64,000 bases of DNA from contig NZ_JAHUBR010000005.1 in NCBI RefSeq assembly GCF_025376885.1, positions 96,951-160,950 of the forward strand, written 5' to 3'. The translations under genes and the position numbers were made by a program. Positions 40,901-49,580 of this stretch are shown here, in pieces; position 1 is the first letter of the stretch, and the number at the start of each line of letters is the position of its first letter. This stretch comes from Pseudoruegeria sp. SHC-113. GTDB lineage: Bacteria; Pseudomonadota; Alphaproteobacteria; Rhodobacterales; Rhodobacteraceae. The notes under the pieces are model-generated. The model was not told the origin of the DNA. It did not search any database and saw only the letters and a list, made by a program, of their open reading frames with translations.

Positions 40901-41956
40901 ATGCTCGATCTGATCGGAGAAGCCAATGCGGTGGCCCTTATCGGCCTCATCGGTGGCATTGCCCTTGGGCTTGCGGCCCGGATTGGCCGGTTCTGTACGC
41001 TCGGGGCCATCGAAGACTACCTCTACGGCAGCGATGACCGGCGGCTGCGCATGTGGTTCGTGGCCATAGGGGTTGCCGTGATCGGCACCCATCTTGCCAT
41101 GGCGGCTGGCGGGCTGGAGCCTGAGGCCACGGCCTATCTGGACCGGATCTGGAATCCGCTTGGCACCATCGTCGGCGGGCTTCTGTTCGGCTATGGCATG
41201 GCCCTCAGTGGCAATTGCGGCTACGGCGCTCTGGCCCGGCTTGGTGGGGGGGATCTGCGCTCTTTCATGATCGTCATCGTGATGGGGCTTTCGGCCTATG
41301 TGGTGATGTCCGGCCCGCTGGCTCATGCCCGTGTGTGGCTGTTTCCGGTGGAGGAGGGCGCCACCACCCCGCAGGGGATAAGCCAATGGATGTCGGTGCG
41401 GGCAGGGGTGTCGCCGCTTGTTTCCGGCGCGCTCATCGGTGGCGCGCTGGTGCTCTGGGGCGCGGCGCGTAAATCGATGCTTGAGGAACCCTCTCGCATC
41501 ATCTGGGGCGCTGTTGTGGGCCTTGCGATCGTATCCGGTTGGGTCGGAACCTATTGGATCGCCACCACCGGGTTTGAGGCTGAGCCTGTTGAAACCCACT
41601 CCTTCGCTGCGCCGATCGGCGATACGATCTACTACGCGATGACAGCCTCCGGGAACACGCTTTCCTTCAGCGTTGGCTCCGTTGTGGGCGTGGTGCTGGG
41701 GGCCTGTCTTGGCTCCTATTCGCGCGGCCATTTCCGCTGGGAAGCCTGCGAGGATCCGCGCGAGCTGCGCCGCCAAATCCTTGGTGCTGCTCTTATGGGC
41801 CCCGGTGCGATCCTCGCGGTGGGCTGCAGCGTTGGGCAGGGGATCTCGGCCTTCTCGGTTCTGGCCTACAGCGCGCCCGTGGCTTTTGTGTCGATCTTCA
41901 TTGGCGCGGCCATCGGCCTGCGTCAGCTGATCACCGGGTTTGCCCCGGCCGAGTAA
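40901..41956 (+). CDS. soxT: YeeE/YedE-family sulfur-compound channel SoxT
   Basis: A 351-residue inner-membrane protein. Conserved cysteines occur in IGRFCTLGAIED, LSGNCGYGALARLGGGDLRS and AVGCSVGQGIS, as in YeeE/YedE thiosulfate channels. The start MLDLIGEANAVAL at 40901 follows GGGAGGAGG; the longer frame overlaps soxR. The soxS-soxR-soxT order is the mirror of soxTRS in Paracoccus. Its role is probably import of a sulfur compound that signals to SoxR. Confidence 0.88.
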   Translation: MLDLIGEANAVALIGLIGGIALGLAARIGRFCTLGAIEDYLYGSDDRRLRMWFVAIGVAVIGTHLAMAAGGLEPEATAYLDRIWNPLGTIVGGLLFGYGMALSGNCGYGALARLGGGDLRSFMIVIVMGLSAYVVMSGPLAHARVWLFPVEEGATTPQGISQWMSVRAGVSPLVSGALIGGALVLWGAARKSMLEEPSRIIWGAVVGLAIVSGWVGTYWIATTGFEAEPVETHSFAAPIGDTIYYAMTASGNTLSFSVGSVVGVVLGACLGSYSRGHFRWEACEDPRELRRQILGAALMGPGAILAVGCSVGQGISAFSVLAYSAPVAFVSIFIGAAIGLRQLITGFAPAE

Positions 41957-41959
41957 ACC

Positions 41960-42853
41960 TCACGCTTTCGCCCCGGGGGCTTCGTCCGCGAGGAAACGCA
42001 CAAAGTGGAGCGTCAGGTTCTCGCGGCGGGATTGGTCGGGCCAGACGGCGTAGAAGCCCAGCGGCTTCACGCCCCATTCGGGCAGAACATGGACAAGCTC
42101 GCCGCGTGAAAAGCCCCGGCAGGCGAGGTGTTCGGGGATCACCGACAGCCCCAGCCCGCGCGCGGCGAACTCGTAGAGCGCGCTGGCGGAATTGACGGAG
42201 AGCGCCGATTTCCCCAGCACGCTCGCCTTGGCACCATCAGGCCCGATCATCTCGGTCTGGGCGGGGCGCAGGGCGAAGCGGATCCAGTCCCATTCGGCCA
42301 GATCGCGCGGGTGCGTGGGCGTGGGGCGGGCGGCAAAGTAATCCGGGCTGGCCACCAACAGCCGCTCCGCGCTGCCGATGTTGCGCGCCAGATGGGCGCT
42401 GTCCTCCAGCCAGCCTGCCCGGATCGACACATCGAAGCCACCGCCGATCAGATCGCGCGGCTGGTCGGAGAAATCGATGTCCAGATCGACGCGCGGAAAG
42501 CGCTTGGCGTAGGTGGCGAAACGGTCGATCAGCTCCGTCTGCGTCACGAAGGCGGGGGCCGTCAGCCGCAGGCTGCCGCGCGGCTCACCGGCCATGGGGC
42601 TCACCGCGTCGAGCCCGCTTTCCGCCGCCGCCAGCATGGCCTGCGCCTTTTCAAACAGCACCCGGCCCTCCTGCGTCAGGGAAAGCTGCCGGGTGGAGCG
42701 ATAGAGCAGCGTCACCCCCAGATCCGCCTCAAGCCCCGAGACCGTCTCGCTCACCCGCGAGGGCGCCAGCCCAAGGTGCAGCGCCGCGCCGCGAAAGCTG
42801 CCCTGTTCCACCACGGTCGCAAACAGCGCGATGCTGCGGAGCTTGTCGATCAT
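41960..42853 (-). CDS. LysR-family transcriptional regulator
   Basis: A 297-residue regulator with an N-terminal helix-turn-helix (GSFRGAALHLGLAPSRVSETVSGLEADLG) and a C-terminal periplasmic-binding-like effector domain. It is convergent with soxT (3-base gap) and divergent from three SnoaL-fold genes across 111 bases, which it most likely controls. The effector is unknown. Confidence 0.9.
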   Translation of the reverse strand: MIDKLRSIALFATVVEQGSFRGAALHLGLAPSRVSETVSGLEADLGVTLLYRSTRQLSLTQEGRVLFEKAQAMLAAAESGLDAVSPMAGEPRGSLRLTAPAFVTQTELIDRFATYAKRFPRVDLDIDFSDQPRDLIGGGFDVSIRAGWLEDSAHLARNIGSAERLLVASPDYFAARPTPTHPRDLAEWDWIRFALRPAQTEMIGPDGAKASVLGKSALSVNSASALYEFAARGLGLSVIPEHLACRGFSRGELVHVLPEWGVKPLGFYAVWPDQSRRENLTLHFVRFLADEAPGAKA

Positions 42854-42964
42854 TGTTCGCCTCAGCGGAATTGAATGGTCCGGATTGATCTACTTATGTG
42901 ATTTCCGCCCCGTCAATAGATTTCCCGCCACCGGGCCTAGTGCCCATCACCGGGAGATTGACCA

Positions 42965-43801
42965 ATGACTTTGAGAACGATTGCCGCCGCAACCCTGATC
43001 GCCACCGCACCGGCCGCCTTTGCCGAGAGTGCAGACGTGAAGGCCTTCGCCATCGAGGCGCTGACCGAAACGCTGGCCAAGGGCAACGCAGAGGCCGTGG
43101 ATCGCTATTTCGATCCGGGCTACATCCAGCACAACCCCGACGTGCCCAACGGCGCTGAGGCGCTGAAAGGGCTGATCGCGCAGCTTTCAGCCTCCGGCAG
43201 CTTCAAGGCCGATTTCGCCCGCGTCATCGCCGATGGCGACATGGTCGCCTTCCATGGCCGCTACGAAGGCTTCGGGCCCACGCCGATGATCGCCTTTGAC
43301 GTGTTCCGCGTCGAGAACGGCAAGATCGTGGAGCATTGGGACAACCTGATCCCCGAAGCCGCGCCCAATCCTTCGGGCCGCACGCCGATCGACGGCGCGA
43401 CGGAAATCACCGATCTGGACCAGACCGAGGCCAACAAGGCCAAGGTGACGGAGTTCATCACCAAGGGGCTGATCACCCATGAGGAAATCAACATCACTGA
43501 TTACATCTCGCCGGTGACCTACATCCAGCACAACCCGATGGTTGCCGATGGGCTGGAAGGCTTTGGCGCCTTCATGGCGCAGATGGCCGAAAAGGGGATC
43601 TCGATGGAGTATTCAAAGATCCACCACGTGATCGGTGAGGGCAATTTCGTGCTGGCGATGTCGGAAGGCACTTTCGGTGAAGATCCGCAGGCCTTCTACG
43701 ATCTGTTCCGCCTCGAAGACGGGCTGATCGTGGAGCATTGGGACGTGATCGCCCCGATGCCCGGCGCCGATGCGCCCCACAACGAAGCCGGCAAGTTCTG
43801 A
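42965..43801 (+). CDS. secreted protein with two tandem NTF2/SnoaL-like domains
   Basis: A 278-residue protein with signal peptide (MTLRTIAAATLIATAPAAFA). The two halves repeat the same motifs: YIQHNPDVPNGAEALKGLIAQ and EHWDNLIPEA in the first, YIQHNPMVADGLEGFGAFMAQ and EHWDVIAPMP in the second, joined by DLDQTEANKAKVTEF. The QH-N and EHWD positions line the cavity in SnoaL-like polyketide cyclases and related proteins. No catalytic function can be assigned. It is the first of three such genes. Start follows GGGAG. Confidence 0.82.
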   Translation: MTLRTIAAATLIATAPAAFAESADVKAFAIEALTETLAKGNAEAVDRYFDPGYIQHNPDVPNGAEALKGLIAQLSASGSFKADFARVIADGDMVAFHGRYEGFGPTPMIAFDVFRVENGKIVEHWDNLIPEAAPNPSGRTPIDGATEITDLDQTEANKAKVTEFITKGLITHEEINITDYISPVTYIQHNPMVADGLEGFGAFMAQMAEKGISMEYSKIHHVIGEGNFVLAMSEGTFGEDPQAFYDLFRLEDGLIVEHWDVIAPMPGADAPHNEAGKF

Positions 43802-43825
43802 CGCGCCCAGCACCGGGAGACAGTC

Positions 43826-44323
43826 ATGAACCGCAGGGATTTTCTTTCCACCACGCTGGCGGGCGCATTGGCCGCCATCCTCGCAACACAGGCAGGAGCA
43901 CAGGAAATGGACGACACAAGCAAAGCCTCTTTCGACACCGTGATGGGTTTCATGCAGGCCATGGGCAGCGGCGACATAGAGGCCATGAACAAGCTGATGG
44001 CCGATGACATGGTCTGGCACAACGAGGGCGATGCCTCGCTGCCCTGGATCGGGGAGACACGCGGCAAGGAAGCTATCTTCGCCTTCCTCTGCGTCTTCGG
44101 TGCGAACCTGCAAACCACGCTCTGGGAAAACACCGACGCCTTTGCCTCGGGCGATACCGTGGCCGTCTTTGGCCGGATGAACGGGATCACCACGCAGTCG
44201 GGGCAGGAAACCGGCGTCTTCTCCTTCGCGCTGCGCGCCAAGGTGCGCGACGGGCAGGTGGTGCTCTGGCACTGGTTCGAGGACAGTTTCGCCATCAGCC
44301 AGGCCTTTCACGGCAAGGCCTGA
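43826..44323 (+). CDS. Tat-exported single-domain NTF2/SnoaL-like protein
   Basis: A 165-residue protein with a twin-arginine signal (MNRRDFLSTTLAGALAAILATQAGA) and one NTF2-like cone domain (MGFMQAMGSGDIEAMNKLMADDMVWHNEGDASLPWIGETRGKEAI, VLWHWFEDSFAI). It lies 24 bases after the tandem-domain gene. Use of the Tat path suggests folding or ligand loading before export. Function unknown. Confidence 0.8.
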   Translation: MNRRDFLSTTLAGALAAILATQAGAQEMDDTSKASFDTVMGFMQAMGSGDIEAMNKLMADDMVWHNEGDASLPWIGETRGKEAIFAFLCVFGANLQTTLWENTDAFASGDTVAVFGRMNGITTQSGQETGVFSFALRAKVRDGQVVLWHWFEDSFAISQAFHGKA

Positions 44324-44330
44324 GCAGGCC

Positions 44331-44368
44331 TGACGGATCAGGCTTGACGGATCAGGCTTGACGGATCA
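44331..44368 (+). repeat. 14-bp-period tandem repeat, three copies
   Basis: TGACGGATCA appears three times with GGCT between copies (44331-44340, 44345-44354, 44359-44368), beginning 7 bases after the second SnoaL gene. It is followed by a GGCCGG-rich segment that could form a small hairpin before the third gene. Confidence 0.85.
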
Positions 44369-44427
44369 GGGGGCCGGCCTTCAGCCTTTGAGGGCCGGTC
44401 CGCGATTGCCAGAGGGAGAGATTTCAG

Positions 44428-45195
44428 ATGACCAAAGCACTTGAGAACGTCCGCCGGATCTACATGGAGGGCATCGCCGGGGGCAACGCGCGGGCGGCCG
44501 TACTGGCTTGCACCGGGCATCGCTACACCCAGCATTCCACCGGCGTGGCCGATGGGGCCGAGGGCTTTCTGGCCTTCTTCGAGCCCTTCCTCGCCCGCAA
44601 CCCCAAGCGCGACATCCGCCTCGTGAAGCTGTTTCAGGATGGTCGCTGGGTGTTTTGCAGCGCCTATCAATCGCTCAACGAGGGCGCGGCGCAATGGGTG
44701 ACGATGGACATGTTCTACACCGACACCGAGGGCTTGATCCTTGAGCATTGGGACACGATCGCCCCCTATGAGGCGCAGATCGCCTCCGAGCAGGATATGG
44801 TCGGCGGCCCGCAAGAGGTGGACGCCAGCGCGGACACCGAGGCCAACAAGGCGCTGGTGCTGGAGTTCACCAAGCAGATCCGGCAGGGCGAAAGCCTGGA
44901 TCGGATCGGTGACTTCGTCGCCGAAGGGCTGATCCAGCACGCACCGGGCATTGGCGCAGGGCGCGACGGGCTGGCGGATTGGCTCGCGTCGGAGGCCTGC
45001 GGCCAGTATGAAATGCTCTTCCGCGTGATCGGGCAGGGGGATTTCGTGGTGACCTACGGCAAGCGTCACGCCAACGGGCGCGACATCGCGGTGTTCGACC
45101 TTTACCGGATCGCGGAAGGCCGCATCGCGGAGCACTGGATGAACGAAGAAGAGATCGGCCCGCGCGACAGCTGGGGCAACTCCGGCAAGTTCTAA
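44428..45195 (+). CDS. cytoplasmic protein with two tandem NTF2/SnoaL-like domains
   Basis: A 255-residue protein without signal peptide. The two halves carry YTQHSTGVADGAEGFLAFFEPF with EHWDTIAPYE, and LIQHAPGIGAGRDGLADWLASEA with EHWMNEEE, joined by ADTEANKALVLEF. The plan, linker and C-terminal GKF ending match the secreted tandem protein at 42965, so the two are paralogues placed in different compartments. AGAGGGAGAG precedes the start. Function unknown. Confidence 0.82.
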   Translation: MTKALENVRRIYMEGIAGGNARAAVLACTGHRYTQHSTGVADGAEGFLAFFEPFLARNPKRDIRLVKLFQDGRWVFCSAYQSLNEGAAQWVTMDMFYTDTEGLILEHWDTIAPYEAQIASEQDMVGGPQEVDASADTEANKALVLEFTKQIRQGESLDRIGDFVAEGLIQHAPGIGAGRDGLADWLASEACGQYEMLFRVIGQGDFVVTYGKRHANGRDIAVFDLYRIAEGRIAEHWMNEEEIGPRDSWGNSGKF

Positions 45196-45205
45196 CCAGA
45201 GGAGA

Positions 45206-48200
45206 TCACCCGGCGGCCGTTTGGATCACCTGTTCAACGGCCGGCGGCAGCCTGTGTGCGCCGCTCCAGTTCCAATAGGCTGAGGTCGCCTTGTAGGGCA
45301 GGGCAAGATGCGTTCCGACGACCGGGGCCAACACGCTCTGCGGCAGGATCTGCAGCACGGCGGCTTCCACGTCTTCCCGACGGGCGCCGATGGCGCTTGC
45401 CGCGGCGCGGGTCAGAAGGCCCGGCCCTGTCTTGGCCCAGGTGTTGTCGTGCTCGCGGGCAAGAAGGGAGCGCAGCGCCATTCCGACAGCCGTGGCCATA
45501 ACCGGGTGATCCGGGCTCGTGATGATCACGTTGTTGGCAAGCGCGCCCCAGGGTTCCCGGAACAGCACGCAGCCGCGCTTGTCCGCCAGGAAAGCTTCCA
45601 GATCACCGATGCGCCGGTCGTCGGCATCGATGTAGACACCACCCTCCTTCAGAAGAAGGCAAAGGCGGAAGAAATCTGCCGCTTCCGCCTTGTGGCTGGT
45701 GAGGCGGAAGGCTTTCACGAAGTCCTTTCCGAAGCCCTCGGAGAGGAAGGACAAGGCGCTGTGGAGATCGAAGCGGCGATAGGCAAACCCGCTTTCCCGC
45801 CAATCCTCCATCAAGGAGCCGATCATCGGCGGGACTACGCGCGCATCCCAATATTGCCAGATGCGGTGCGGAATCGGCTCACCGGTCTGGTCCGCTGTAT
45901 CCCTGTCCGGCCGCCATTGCGCCACCACGGATTTCGCAGGAAGGAAAAAGCTGGTTGGATCCGCCTCCTCCGGCACCCGGTTCAATATCCGCAATTCGTT
46001 GAGCTGGGCGCCAAGCATCGAGCTCTGAAAATGCGCGTGGTAGCTGCGTTGACCGGTCGGGATGGTTTTCAGACGGTCGGAGAAACGTTCCGCTGCGGGC
46101 AGATCGCCCATTGTCAGACTTATGCGCAGGCCAAGTTCCGCTGTCGCGCGCGTGCAGGCGCTACGCGCTACCTTCTCAACGGTTGAGAGCGCTTGATCAA
46201 ATTGCCCGGTTTCTGCGAGCATCCTTGCCGTGGCCGCTGCGACCCGCTCGTCTCCCAAGGATTGGCTGATCCCGCTCAAGGCGTCTTGGGCCGCATCATA
46301 ACGCCCGATCTCCATGCACATCTCTGCACAGAGCAATCGCAACGCGAGCACCTCAGGCCAGACCTGGATCGCGCGTTGCAGATATCTAACCCCCAATATG
46401 CGGGTTCCAGCGGCATGCAGCAACCGTGCCTTCAGTAAGGCATCGTTCCACGCCGATACGATTGGAAGACACTGCTTCGCCGTCTTGAGTGCCGCTACCG
46501 GCCCTTCAAGGCGAAAAGCCACCCCGATGTCGAAACGTGCCCGATCTGCGGCCAAAACCTGCGTGGCGAGTTGGGCCGCCAAGCTTCGCGCTGTCTGGTC
46601 ATACGTTGTCGTGCGGACCGCTTCCAGAACCGCGAGTGCCGGCCCGCTTCTTAGTGTGGGCATCGAAAACACCTGCTTGAGGGCCAGCGCGGCGATCTCC
46701 TCGTTTCGCAACGAAAGCCCGGCTTGCAATGCGCGCAACCAAAACGCCGTGTCTCCCGGCACACCCTGTCGGCTGGCGCAATCAAGGTAGGCTGCCGCGC
46801 GGTCCGAATGGCCAGTTTGAAGGTTCAGTTCGGCCAGTTGGAGAAGTGCACGGGGGTCCGGCCCCGCTTTCGGCGCATGGGCCTCGGCCAAATTTTGTTC
46901 CGCGATTTCGATGCGGTCAGATAGCCATTTTTCAGCAGTTTTTGGGCCTTCCAGTTCCAACAACACTTCAGTGTTCAAAAGAAGTAGAGCCGGGTTCTCC
47001 GGGGCCATATTCAGGAGATCGTAAAGAACCTGTCGCGCCCGTCGGGGCGCGCCGCGGATCAACAACAAGCGTGCGAGTTCGGCACCGACGCCGATGTGCT
47101 CCGGGACGTGTTTTCGAAGTTTACGGCAGGTATGCTCTGCTTCCTTTTCCCGGCCTGCGCGGGTCAGGCCCGAGGCATATTTCGCCTGCAACTCCACGTC
47201 GTCGGGAAAATCCGACAGCGTTTGTTTGAACCGAGCCTCAGAGTAGTCTCTGCCCTCCGAGGCAATGGAGAGCTCGACCATCGCAATCGTCGCTGGCCGG
47301 TGCATTCGGTCCCGCTCCAACACGCTACGGAAGGCCAGCGCAGCATCGTCCGAACGGCCCAAGGCGCTGTAAACCCGCCCGAGTTCCATATTCACCCTAG
47401 GATCAGTCGAACCCTCTTTCAGGCGCTGGACAAGCGCAAGCGCCGCGCCGAAATCGCCCTCAGCCCGTTTCAGCCGTGCTTCCTGAAGCGTCAGGCTGGT
47501 TTCTGAACCGAAGGTTGCAAAGGCCAGCCTGAGGCTGTCGTGCGCCCTTTCGAACGCTTTGCAGGCGATTTCGGCGTCGATCTTCTTGAGCAGAAGGCCC
47601 TTATGGTCAGGGTATTTCTTGCGCCAGCCCTGTGCCATCTTGAGGGCCCGCCGCGCCTGCCCGAGATTGAGTTCGGCCGTAATACGCAGGCAAAGAAGGC
47701 CCGGGCTGGCTTGCCCTGTTGCGATCAGCTCATCGAGTTTCGCCGCCGCCGAGAAGCTTTCGCCCGTCATCACCTGCAACCGAAGGCGGCGTTCGGCAAA
47801 GTCCGGAGCGGTTGGGCCAAGGGCTTCCGCCCTGGTCAAAACACGCTCGGCACGTCTGAATTGGCCCCGTTCGATCAGCAGATCGGCCAATTCGCCCGCG
47901 ACGAGCAGATCGTCGGGTTGGCGGGCCAGAAGCGCACGGTAGAGTTTCTGCGCGAGGCCATGGACCCGAAGTGCGTTCAGAGCCTTGGCGATGCCGCGCC
48001 ACGTCATAGAAACCAGAGGCGTGTCATCTGAGGAACCCAACAACGCCTTCGCCGCGAGGCTCAAGGGCCGCCTAATTTCCGACAGGTTGACCTGTCTTTC
48101 TTGCGTCGCCTGCTCCGTTGGGAATTTCCGCAGTTGCGCCGATAGGTCGGGAAACTCAGCGCCGCGCAGGGCTAGACACAATCCCCGCCGGGTCGCCGGG

Positions 48201-48307
48201 TCTACATCAGGTTCCAGCGTGGCAGCCGCCAACGGTTTCGCTGCTGCTAGCAAATGCAGAGCGACAGGGTTGGCGTCCGCGCTATGTGGCTGGTCAGGCG
48301 ACGGCAC
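45206..48307 (-). CDS. large TPR-repeat protein with C-terminal GT32-type glycosyltransferase domain
   Basis: A 1033-residue protein. Residues about 70-800 are helical tetratricopeptide-like repeats (for example ADLLIERGQFRRAERVLTRAEALGP and LGRVYSALGRSDDAALAFRSVLERD). Residues 811-1033 form a DXD glycosyltransferase domain: PIPHRIWQYWD, KAEAADFFRLCLLLKEGGVYIDADD (DAD at 894-896) and late His residues, as in the GT32/OCH1-like sugar-transferase family. No signal peptide or membrane segment was seen. The GTG start at 48307 overlaps the Hint gene by 14 bases without a clear ribosome site, so coupling is likely but the exact start is uncertain. G+C looks lower than in neighbouring operons. Confidence 0.82.
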   Translation of the reverse strand: MPSPDQPHSADANPVALHLLAAAKPLAAATLEPDVDPATRRGLCLALRGAEFPDLSAQLRKFPTEQATQERQVNLSEIRRPLSLAAKALLGSSDDTPLVSMTWRGIAKALNALRVHGLAQKLYRALLARQPDDLLVAGELADLLIERGQFRRAERVLTRAEALGPTAPDFAERRLRLQVMTGESFSAAAKLDELIATGQASPGLLCLRITAELNLGQARRALKMAQGWRKKYPDHKGLLLKKIDAEIACKAFERAHDSLRLAFATFGSETSLTLQEARLKRAEGDFGAALALVQRLKEGSTDPRVNMELGRVYSALGRSDDAALAFRSVLERDRMHRPATIAMVELSIASEGRDYSEARFKQTLSDFPDDVELQAKYASGLTRAGREKEAEHTCRKLRKHVPEHIGVGAELARLLLIRGAPRRARQVLYDLLNMAPENPALLLLNTEVLLELEGPKTAEKWLSDRIEIAEQNLAEAHAPKAGPDPRALLQLAELNLQTGHSDRAAAYLDCASRQGVPGDTAFWLRALQAGLSLRNEEIAALALKQVFSMPTLRSGPALAVLEAVRTTTYDQTARSLAAQLATQVLAADRARFDIGVAFRLEGPVAALKTAKQCLPIVSAWNDALLKARLLHAAGTRILGVRYLQRAIQVWPEVLALRLLCAEMCMEIGRYDAAQDALSGISQSLGDERVAAATARMLAETGQFDQALSTVEKVARSACTRATAELGLRISLTMGDLPAAERFSDRLKTIPTGQRSYHAHFQSSMLGAQLNELRILNRVPEEADPTSFFLPAKSVVAQWRPDRDTADQTGEPIPHRIWQYWDARVVPPMIGSLMEDWRESGFAYRRFDLHSALSFLSEGFGKDFVKAFRLTSHKAEAADFFRLCLLLKEGGVYIDADDRRIGDLEAFLADKRGCVLFREPWGALANNVIITSPDHPVMATAVGMALRSLLAREHDNTWAKTGPGLLTRAAASAIGARREDVEAAVLQILPQSVLAPVVGTHLALPYKATSAYWNWSGAHRLPPAVEQVIQTAAG

Positions 48308-49247
48308 GTTTGCCGATACGATCCAGAATCGTCCGCGGCACGAGCCGGGCTGCAGAGATCCTTGGCGTGCTCATTTCGGTTATGGCGTCTTCATCCCCGT
48401 AGAGGGCCCGGTACTCGGCAAAATTGTCGAACCGGCCCCGCGTGACGTAGTCGACGAATGTCTCCGCCGGAGTGTTGTTCGCGAGGACGACATCATGGGT
48501 GTCTGTTTCGATGTGGAAATAGGTGACGCGATCCGCCAGCTGACCCATCGGCACCCAGTCGATCGAGGTGCCGTTCACCAGCGCACTGGCGTTGATGGCA
48601 AAGCCGTCGATCATCAGAGCATGATCAGGCGTGACGGTCAGGTCGGCGTTTGGCACGCCATCGCCAAGCGCCCCGGCGCGGATGCGCACCGGACGGAAGC
48701 GCGTTTCCGGGGTGAACTGCTTGCTGACCGTCTGCTGCCCGATCCATTTCACGCCAATCTCGCGCCCATCGGCAGTAAGGATCCTGTCGCCGATCTCAAG
48801 CGTTTCCACGACCCGTTCCCCAGCCGGCGTGGCGATCATGGTGCCTTCGGCGAAACAGACGGTGAAATCGCCTTGGTTGATTTCGCTGACGTCGATGGTC
48901 TTGTCGAGGTGATCGAAAGACGTGTCCGCATCTTCGGGGCTGAAGATGAAGCCGATATCCGGGTTGTCCGCGTACTCAAGCACGACATAGGTGATACCAT
49001 CCTGCTCGTAGGTGCCGAAGTAATCCAAGGTCACGGTCGTACCGACCGGGATGGTTATGTCCGGGAAGGCATCTTTGATGGCCTGCGTGATCTCGAACTG
49101 AAAATCGTCGCCGCTCTCGAACGTGTTGTCCACATCCCCGTCGTCCAGTGTTCCGCTTTGGTCGAGGAAATCATTGGTGAACGAGAAGTTGCTGCTGCCG
49201 CCATCGCGGTCATAGAAAATCACGGATTGATAATCGAAGGTAGCCAT
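48294..49247 (-). CDS. Hint-domain (Hedgehog/intein-like) protein, copy 1
   Basis: A 317-residue protein. Residues 1-120 form a variable acidic N-terminal domain without signal peptide. About 125-270 form a Hint_2-type domain starting at VCFAEGTMIATPAGE (C131) with the block-B-like TVTPDHALMIDGF (T206, H209). A conserved tail of about 50 residues follows (TPAETFVDYVTRGRFDNFAEYRALYGDEDAI). Hint domains cleave or rearrange the peptide bond before their first Cys; whether that occurs here is unknown. GAGGAC precedes the ATG. Co-transcribed with the glycosyltransferase gene downstream. Confidence 0.85.
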   Translation of the reverse strand: MATFDYQSVIFYDRDGGSSNFSFTNDFLDQSGTLDDGDVDNTFESGDDFQFEITQAIKDAFPDITIPVGTTVTLDYFGTYEQDGITYVVLEYADNPDIGFIFSPEDADTSFDHLDKTIDVSEINQGDFTVCFAEGTMIATPAGERVVETLEIGDRILTADGREIGVKWIGQQTVSKQFTPETRFRPVRIRAGALGDGVPNADLTVTPDHALMIDGFAINASALVNGTSIDWVPMGQLADRVTYFHIETDTHDVVLANNTPAETFVDYVTRGRFDNFAEYRALYGDEDAITEMSTPRISAARLVPRTILDRIGKRAVA

Positions 49248-49580
49248 ATCGAGTCCTCATTACTGAGTGTGCTGAGAGCACTTACAAACAATAATATTCC
49301 GCACCTCGTGTGGAGCAATTCAATCCTGCGAGAGTATGCGCGCTAATTCCAATGTTCCGCCGAAGGCCCGGCTCCGACAGTTGTGTATATCCTCAGAAGA
49401 ACGGTCGCTGCCGAAACTGTCAAGTCGACCAGACCGAATGCCTGCAAGTTGCGTACTCATTCACCCCAGATCGCTTAGGGAACAGGCTTGGTGTCATTAG
49501 GGTACTGCAAAGGCTGACCCAAAAGCATATGTTATGGTCGGGGTGAAAACGTCCGAGCACGACCGATGATGTTCGGCAAA
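49248..49580. other. intergenic region between the two Hint genes
   Basis: 333 bases. The part next to copy 1 is AT-rich and holds a short hairpin GTGCTGAGAGCAC and the probable promoter and ribosome site of copy 1 (minus strand). Nothing else recognisable was seen; a 78-codon plus-strand frame here has no family resemblance. Confidence 0.5.

Noticed and set aside
49310..49546. A 78-codon Cys-containing plus-strand frame between the Hint genes
   Set aside because: It has no ribosome site, an alternative start codon and no recognisable domain.
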